The translations under genes were made by a program, and so were the position numbers. A stretch of DNA of 35,623 bases. Origin: Variovorax sp. CF313. Lineage in GTDB: Bacteria; Pseudomonadota; Gammaproteobacteria; Burkholderiales; Burkholderiaceae_C. The DNA is taken from positions 1 through 35,623 of the forward strand of contig NZ_AKIW01000052.1 of NCBI RefSeq assembly GCF_000282635.1. Direction: 5' to 3'. Each line of letters opens with the position of its first letter. The stretch's first letter is position 1. This document shows positions 30,934-35,623 of the stretch, in pieces. The notes under the pieces were generated by a model. That model was not told the origin of the DNA and did no database searches. It worked only from the letters and a program-made list of their open reading frames with translations.

Positions 30934-33006
30934 ATGGATGCCCACACCACCCCACGTCCCGGCCGCTGGCTCTGGCTCGCCACCGTGAGCCTGGCGGCTG
31001 CGGGCTTCATCGCCACGGGCGTGCGCCCGGCGCATGCGCAGGAAGCGCCCGCCGGAGCGCGCCTGAAGACCGAGAGCCCCTATTTCTTCGTGAAGAGCGA
31101 CGACCCCTCGGTCGACCGCCTGCCCCTGAAGGGCACCGAGGTCTCGGTGAAGATCTCAGGCGTGATAGCCGACGTGACGGTCACGCAGACCTACCGCAAC
31201 GAGGGCCAGCGCGCCATCGAGGCGAAATACGTGTTTCCCGGTTCGACCAAGGCCGCCGTGAGCGGCCTCAACGTGCGCCTGGCCGACCGGCTCATCACCG
31301 CGCAGATCCGCGAGAAGCAGCAGGCACAGATCGAGTACGACACGGCGAAGAAGGAAGGCAAGACCGCCGCGCTGCTCGAGCAGCACCTGCCCAACGTGTT
31401 CCAGATGAACGTCGCCAACATCCTGCCGGGCGACGATGTGAAGGTGGAGCTGCGCTACACCGAGCTGCTGGTGCCGCAGTCGGGCAACTACCAGTTCGTG
31501 TTCCCGACCGTGGTCGGGCCGCGCTACAACAGCCCGCAGTCGGAGAACGCGCAAGCGAAATGGGTCGCGCAACCGACGCTGGCCGCGGGCGTGGCGCCCA
31601 ACACCAGCTTCAAGCTCAAGGCCAGCATCGACACGCCGATGGGCCTGAAGGAAATCCGCTCGGCCACGCACGCCATCGACGTGAAGAAGAGCGACGAAGA
31701 CCAGCACGCCGACATCGTGCTCACCGCCGACGGCCGCCCCGCCGACAACCGCGACTTCGTGCTCGACTACCGCCTGGCGGGTGAAAAAATCGAATCGGGC
31801 CTGATGCTCTACAAGGGCCAGGGACAAAACTCGGATGGAAGCGCCGAGAACTTCTTCCTCGCCATGGTCGAGCCCCCCAAGGCCGTGGCCGCCAACGCGA
31901 TTTCGCCGCGCGACTACATCTTCGTGGTCGACATCTCGGGCTCGATGCACGGCTTTCCGCTCGACACCGCGAAGACGGTGCTCGAACGGCTGATCGGCGG
32001 CCTGCGGCCGAGCGACACCTTCAACGTGCTGCTGTTCTCGGGCAGCAACAGGATGCTCTCGCCGAAGTCGGTGCCGGCCACGCGCGCCAACATCGAGCAG
32101 GCGCTGGCCACCATCCAGAACTACAGCGGCAGCGGCAGCACTGAACTCATTCCGGCGCTCAAGCGCGTGTACGCCGAACCGAAGGAAGACAGCGTGTCGC
32201 GCACCGTGGTGGTGGTGACCGACGGCTACGTGACGGTCGAGCGCGAAGCCTTCGAGCTGGTGCGCAACAACCTCTCGAAGGCCAATGTGTTCGCCTTCGG
32301 CATCGGCTCGTCGGTCAACCGCAGCCTGATGGAAGGCATTGCGCGCGCCGGCATGGGCGAGCCCTTCATCATCACCGACCCGGTGCAGGCGCCCGAGCAG
32401 GCCGCGCGCTTTCGCCGCATGGTCGAGGCGCCGGTGCTCACCAGCGTGAAGGCCACCTTCGGCGGGCTCGACGTGTACGACGTGGAGCCGCAGGCGCTGC
32501 CCGACGTGCTCGGCGAGCGCCCGGTGATCGTGTTCGGCAAGTGGCGCGGCGAAGCCAAGGGCCGCGTGATCATCGAAGGCCGCAGCGCCAATGGGCCCTA
32601 CCGCCAGGAAGTGCGCATCGACGAGCGCACCCGCCATGACACGGCCGCGCTGCGCACGCTGTGGGCCCGCCACCGCATCCAGAGCCTGAGCGACCAGGAA
32701 ACGCTGGAAGGCGGCGTGGCCTTCAAGGAACGCATTACCGAACTCGGCCTGAAGTACAGCCTGCTCACGCAGTACACGAGCTTCATCGCCGTCGACAAGG
32801 TGGTGCGCAATGCGGCGCCGCAGAACAGCGTGGACGTGAACCAGCCGCTGCCGCTGCCGCAAGGTGTGAGCGACCTTGCACTGGGCGCCGAGGTGCCGAG
32901 CACGCCCGAGCCCGAATCGCTGGGCGCCATCGCTGTCGTGCTGTCGATGCTGGCCATGCTGCGCCGCCGCGCGCGCCGCAACGACGCCCGCCGCCTTACC
33001 GCCTGA
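30934..33006 (+). CDS. VIT and von Willebrand A domain surface protein with PEP-CTERM-like tail
   Basis: The 690-residue exported protein has a signal peptide (1-35, cleavage near AHA|QE). A VIT domain (about 45-170) contains SVKISGVIADVTVTQTYRNEG and EAKYVFPGSTKAAVSGLNVRL. A VWA domain (about 325-500) has the MIDAS motif DISGSMHG (Asp333, Ser335, Ser337), a GSGSTELIPAL Thr and VVTDGY. The last 39 residues form a sorting signal: TPEP (657-660), a short hydrophobic segment (664-676) and RRRARR (677-682). That is the PEP-CTERM plan. It is first in an operon with an exosortase and an EpsI-like protein and is evidently the exosortase's substrate. Architecture resembles the marine proteobacterial sortase target protein. 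Metal-dependent adhesion or ligand binding is inferred. Confidence 0.9.
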   Translation: MDAHTTPRPGRWLWLATVSLAAAGFIATGVRPAHAQEAPAGARLKTESPYFFVKSDDPSVDRLPLKGTEVSVKISGVIADVTVTQTYRNEGQRAIEAKYVFPGSTKAAVSGLNVRLADRLITAQIREKQQAQIEYDTAKKEGKTAALLEQHLPNVFQMNVANILPGDDVKVELRYTELLVPQSGNYQFVFPTVVGPRYNSPQSENAQAKWVAQPTLAAGVAPNTSFKLKASIDTPMGLKEIRSATHAIDVKKSDEDQHADIVLTADGRPADNRDFVLDYRLAGEKIESGLMLYKGQGQNSDGSAENFFLAMVEPPKAVAANAISPRDYIFVVDISGSMHGFPLDTAKTVLERLIGGLRPSDTFNVLLFSGSNRMLSPKSVPATRANIEQALATIQNYSGSGSTELIPALKRVYAEPKEDSVSRTVVVVTDGYVTVEREAFELVRNNLSKANVFAFGIGSSVNRSLMEGIARAGMGEPFIITDPVQAPEQAARFRRMVEAPVLTSVKATFGGLDVYDVEPQALPDVLGERPVIVFGKWRGEAKGRVIIEGRSANGPYRQEVRIDERTRHDTAALRTLWARHRIQSLSDQETLEGGVAFKERITELGLKYSLLTQYTSFIAVDKVVRNAAPQNSVDVNQPLPLPQGVSDLALGAEVPSTPEPESLGAIAVVLSMLAMLRRRARRNDARRLTA

Positions 33007-33025
33007 TCCATCGAGAAAGAAAAAA

Positions 33026-33955
33026 ATGTCTCTGGCAACGCTCGCCCGCCGCCACCCGCGCATCGTGGACTGGGGCATCCACATCGACCGCACGCCGGCC
33101 GCAGGCTGGCTCGGGCTGCAGCTCGTCGCGCTGATGCCGACCTGGGCCTGGATGGCGCAGCGCATGCGCGACGGCTCCGACGATCCGATGGGGCTGCTGG
33201 CGCTGGTCGCGCTCGCCGCCCTGGCCTGGAGCCGCCGGCGCGAACTGCGCGCCTCGCCGCGCCTGGGCTGGCTCGCGCTGGCGGGCGCGGGCACCGTGCT
33301 CGCGACGCTGCTGCGCACGGGGCTCGGCTTCATGCCCGCGCTGCCGCCGCTCGCGGCGGGGCTGGTGGCCGTGCTGTCGCTGGCGTGCGGGCTGCTCGCT
33401 TTCCTGCCGCGCCGCGTGGCTGCGCTGTCGGTGGCCGGCCTGTCGGTGCTCGCGCTGCCGCTGCTGTCGTCGCTGCAGTTCTATGCCGGCTATCCGCTGC
33501 GCGTGGTGACGGCCGAGGCCAGCCGCTGGCTGCTCGCGCCCGCCTTCGAGGTGGCGCGTGAAGGAGCGAGCCTGGTGGTCGACGGCCGGCTCGTGGTCGT
33601 CGATGCGCCCTGCTCCGGCGTGCAGATGGTGTGGCTCGGCTACTTCACGGCCTGCGCGGTCGCGCTGTGGGCGTCGCGCAGCGACCGGGCCTTCCTGCGC
33701 CGGCTGCCGATGGTCAGCCTCCTCGTGCTGGCCGGGAACATCGTGCGCAACAGCGTGCTGATCGCCTTCGAAGGCGCAGGCCATCCGCTCGCACCCTGGG
33801 CGCACAACGCGCTGGGCCTGCTGGTGCTGGCCGTGGTGTGCGGCGCCATCGCCCGCCTCATGGTGCCGGCACGACCCGTGCCCGAACCGGCCGAACTGCC
33901 CATCCCGGGCCTGATCACCACCCAGGGAGGCCGCCATGTCGACACCGTTCTTTGA
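33026..33955 (+). CDS. Exosortase-type transpeptidase (dedicated)
   Basis: The 309-residue inner-membrane protein has about eight hydrophobic helices. The exosortase catalytic residues are all visible: Cys196 in DAPCSGVQMVW, Arg241 in GNIVRNSVLIAFEG, and a His (His253 or His260) in GAGHPLAPWAHNALG. Exosortases cleave PEP-CTERM tails and probably attach the protein to another molecule. This copy is smaller than XrtA and has no polysaccharide or other PEP-CTERM genes around it. One tagged protein lies immediately upstream (20-bp gap), so it looks like a one-substrate system. It overlaps the next gene by 20 bp. The ATG at 33026 follows GAGAAAG. I do not assign a named subtype. Confidence 0.88.
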   Translation: MSLATLARRHPRIVDWGIHIDRTPAAGWLGLQLVALMPTWAWMAQRMRDGSDDPMGLLALVALAALAWSRRRELRASPRLGWLALAGAGTVLATLLRTGLGFMPALPPLAAGLVAVLSLACGLLAFLPRRVAALSVAGLSVLALPLLSSLQFYAGYPLRVVTAEASRWLLAPAFEVAREGASLVVDGRLVVVDAPCSGVQMVWLGYFTACAVALWASRSDRAFLRRLPMVSLLVLAGNIVRNSVLIAFEGAGHPLAPWAHNALGLLVLAVVCGAIARLMVPARPVPEPAELPIPGLITTQGGRHVDTVL

Positions 33956-34505
33956 GCGCTGGTTTGCGAACCATTTCATCAATCGCATCGGCCACAAGGC
34001 CGCCTTCGCGCTGGCAATGCTGCTGTGCGTGCTGTGGTCGGCCGCCGCGGCGGTGCGTACGCCGGCCGAACCGGTCGTCGCCGCCGTGCCGCGTGAATGG
34101 CCGAGTGAATGGGACGGCGCTCCGTTGCGCCCGCTGGCCCTGAGCGACGTGGAACAGCGTTTCGCCGACCGCTTCCCCGGCGCCATCGGCCGCATGACCG
34201 ACGGCACGCAGACGCTGGTGATGCGCGAGGTGACGCAGCCCACGCGCATGCTGCATCCGGCAGCGGACTGCTACCGCGCGCTGGGCTATCGCATCGAACA
34301 GGCGCGCCTGGAACGCGATGCGCAGGAACGGTTGTGGCGCTGTTTTGTTGCGCAACGGCACGGAGCGCAAAAAATCCGCGTTTGCGAGCGCATCGTCGAT
34401 GCCCGGGGCACCGCTTTCACAGACACTTCAAGCTGGTACTGGGCAGCGGCCAGCGGCCAATCCCATGGGCCGTGGCAAGCTGTCACCGTGGCGAGACCGA
34501 TCTGA
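33936..34505 (+). CDS. EpsI-like exosortase-associated protein
   Basis: The 189-residue protein has an N-terminal membrane helix (about 22-39, HKAAFALAMLLCVLWSAAAAV) and a periplasmic domain. The segment RMLHPAADCYRALGYRIE resembles the conserved HxPxxCxxxxG(W/Y)xI motif of EpsI/DUF3485 proteins that accompany exosortases. SSWYWAAASGQSHGPWQ at the C-terminus fits the same family. Similarity is modest, so the family call is tentative. AGGGAGG precedes the ATG, and it overlaps the exosortase gene by 20 bp, which argues for joint translation. A role as cofactor or processing partner of the exosortase is inferred from context. Confidence 0.65.
   Translation: MSTPFFERWFANHFINRIGHKAAFALAMLLCVLWSAAAAVRTPAEPVVAAVPREWPSEWDGAPLRPLALSDVEQRFADRFPGAIGRMTDGTQTLVMREVTQPTRMLHPAADCYRALGYRIEQARLERDAQERLWRCFVAQRHGAQKIRVCERIVDARGTAFTDTSSWYWAAASGQSHGPWQAVTVARPI
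34416..34431 (+). promoter_or_regulatory. CreB-tag-like sequence before the transglycosylase gene
   Basis: TTCAC-AGACAC-TTCAA matches the CreB tag at 9 of 10 fixed positions. It lies inside the EpsI-like coding region, 78 bp before the next gene's GTG. It could be an internal CreB-controlled promoter or chance. Confidence 0.35.
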
Positions 34506-34509
34506 GAAC

Positions 34510-35623
34510 GTGCCTGTGAAGAAGACCCTGCGATTCGTGCTTTTCGGCCTGCTGGCCCTGGTCATTACGGCCTGCGTGGCTATCTTCCTGATAGCCAAGC
34601 TGGCGCTCGCGCCGGCCGCCGGCGAATGGAGCACCACGGTGAAGGCGGGGCCGCTGAGTTTCGAGATCGGCGTTCCGACGGCCGTGCGCGTGGCCACCTC
34701 GCCGTGGTTCGCGCCGCATCTCGACGGGCGTTCGCTGGACACCCGCTTCGGCACCGTGCGCTTCGCCTGGAAGCCGGCCGGCGAGCTGCTGGAGATGCAA
34801 TGCGCGCCTTGCAGCGCCGACGTGCCGGCGCTCGGCACCCAGCCGATCAGGATCGAGCGCCTGCTCGCCACCGTGAAGCGCGACGGCAACACGCTGAATG
34901 GCACCTTCGAAGCCACGCCCCAGAGCACCGACACCACCCGGCTGCAGGGCCATTGGGACGGCAAGGTCACGCTGAAGAACCTGCAGCTCAACGCCAGCGT
35001 GCAGGATGCGCCCATCGAGCGCTGGTACGCGGTGCTGGTGCCCCAGCTGCCCGAGCTGCAGCGCGCGCGCATCGGCGGCACGCTCGCGCTGCGCGGCCAG
35101 CTCGTACTGCCCGAGGCCACCTTCGCCGTGCAGCCCGTCATCAGCCAGTTCACCGTCGAAGGGCTGGGCACCGAGGCCATGCTCAACGCGCGCACCAGCT
35201 GCGGACCGTCGGCCAGGCTTGCCAACGACAGCTGGCTGGCGCGTGCCGTCATCGCCGCCGAAGACCAGCGCTTCTTTACCCACAACGGCTACGACCTGAC
35301 CGAGATCCTCGCGTCGATCGACAACAACCAGAAGCCCGGCCAGATCCGGCGCGGCGGCAGCACGATCACGCAGCAGCTGGCCAAGCTGCTGGTGACGGGC
35401 AGCGACCGCACCGCCGAGCGCAAGCTGCGCGAGCTGCTCTACGCGGTCGAGATGGAGCAGACGCTGGGCAAGGCCCGCATCCTGCAGCTGTACCTGGACA
35501 ACGCGCCGTGGGGCGGCAACGCCTGCGGCGCCGAGGCCGCGGCGCGCCGCTACTTCAAGCGCAGCGCGCGCACGCTCGAGCCGGCACAGGCAGTGTGGCT
35601 CCCCCCCCCCCCCCCCCCCCCCC
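34510..35623 (+). CDS. GT51 peptidoglycan transglycosylase (broken by the window end)
   Basis: The frame opens at GTG 34510 (or GTG 34516), 5 bp after the EpsI-like stop. A membrane anchor (about 8-30, FVLFGLLALVITACVAIFLIAKL) is followed by a periplasmic region of about 200 residues unlike MtgA (IEVLLATVKRDG-type beta strands). A GT51 domain then carries EDQRFFTHNGYDLTEI (catalytic Glu in ED), GGSTITQQLAKLLVTG and LQLYLDNAPWGGNACGAEAAARRYF. It would polymerise glycan strands from lipid II. The real sequence stops at 35600 and the rest is poly-C, so the C-terminus is unknown and a transpeptidase domain may or may not follow. It is unlike classical MtgA in its long N-terminal domain. Confidence 0.85.
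   Translation, partial: MPVKKTLRFVLFGLLALVITACVAIFLIAKLALAPAAGEWSTTVKAGPLSFEIGVPTAVRVATSPWFAPHLDGRSLDTRFGTVRFAWKPAGELLEMQCAPCSADVPALGTQPIRIERLLATVKRDGNTLNGTFEATPQSTDTTRLQGHWDGKVTLKNLQLNASVQDAPIERWYAVLVPQLPELQRARIGGTLALRGQLVLPEATFAVQPVISQFTVEGLGTEAMLNARTSCGPSARLANDSWLARAVIAAEDQRFFTHNGYDLTEILASIDNNQKPGQIRRGGSTITQQLAKLLVTGSDRTAERKLRELLYAVEMEQTLGKARILQLYLDNAPWGGNACGAEAAARRYFKRSARTLEPAQAVWLPPPPPPP
34577..34597. repeat. Perfect hairpin TGGCTATC-N5-GATAGCCA inside a coding region
   Basis: The 8-bp arms are perfect with a 5-base loop, inside the membrane-anchor coding sequence (VAIFLIAK) of the transglycosylase gene. The GCTAT...ATAGC core is shared with 6205-6225. Confidence 0.6.
35601..35623. other. 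Run of 23 C at the window end (probable artefact)
   Basis: The last 23 bases are all C and would encode poly-Pro directly after QAVWL, where the GT51 family continues with a conserved helix. This is best explained as a sequencing or contig-end artefact, not biology. Confidence 0.85.

Noticed and set aside
31156..33333. 725-codon minus-strand frame opposite the VIT/VWA gene
   Set aside because: His/Arg/Val-rich shadow translation; the plus strand carries signal peptide, VIT and VWA motifs.

Overview
The window is high-GC DNA (third codon positions mostly G or C) from a betaproteobacterium, most likely Comamonadaceae and close to Variovorax. That placement rests on the overall gene repertoire, the lysE-rsmG-mnmG order, and short GCTAT...ATAGC palindromes that I associate with this family; it is inference, because no rRNA is present. 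About 29 protein genes are supported. No rRNA, tRNA, CRISPR array or intact insertion sequence was seen.

Layout. Positions 1-6.4 kb, minus strand: start of a lipoprotein, then parA - serine hydrolase - parB, a LysE exporter, rsmG, mnmG and a small membrane protein. Two canonical parS sites lie inside rsmG and mnmG, so this is a chromosome-partition locus close to the origin. Positions 6.6-12.5 kb, plus strand: metabolic genes (glutathione transferase, enoyl-CoA hydratase coupled to an AtuA-family protein, Old Yellow Enzyme, RidA-like protein, and a VOC-DUF4440 fusion). Positions 12.5-18.4 kb: a TctE/TctD-like two-component system divergent from a compact lipid-type operon (alpha/beta hydrolase, acyl carrier protein, ketosynthase, fatty-acid/sterol hydroxylase). 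Positions 18.4-21.9 kb: a GNAT gene and a copper module, copA divergent from copZ-cueR, with two recognisable CueR-type promoters. Positions 21.9-23.5 kb: a 76-bp MITE-like palindrome, a TerB/DUF697 protein, and a 566-bp gene-free stretch with DnaA boxes followed by a CTA repeat. I read that stretch as a candidate replication origin.

Positions 23.5-35.6 kb hold what I consider the most interesting system. It comprises creB-creC, an unknown membrane-anchored protein, and a minus-strand operon creD - truncated GH3 gene - mrcA (PBP1A). Divergent from that operon is a plus-strand operon of a VIT/VWA surface protein with a PEP-CTERM-like tail, an exosortase, an EpsI-like partner and a GT51 transglycosylase. 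A perfect CreB tag (TTCAC-N6-TTCAC) lies in the intergenic region between the two operons, with a degenerate tag facing the other way. The simplest reading is a CreBC-controlled cell-envelope regulon in which an exosortase does the job that a class sortase does in the analogous proteobacterial dedicated sortase systems. The window ends in 23 consecutive C that break the last gene and look like an assembly artefact.
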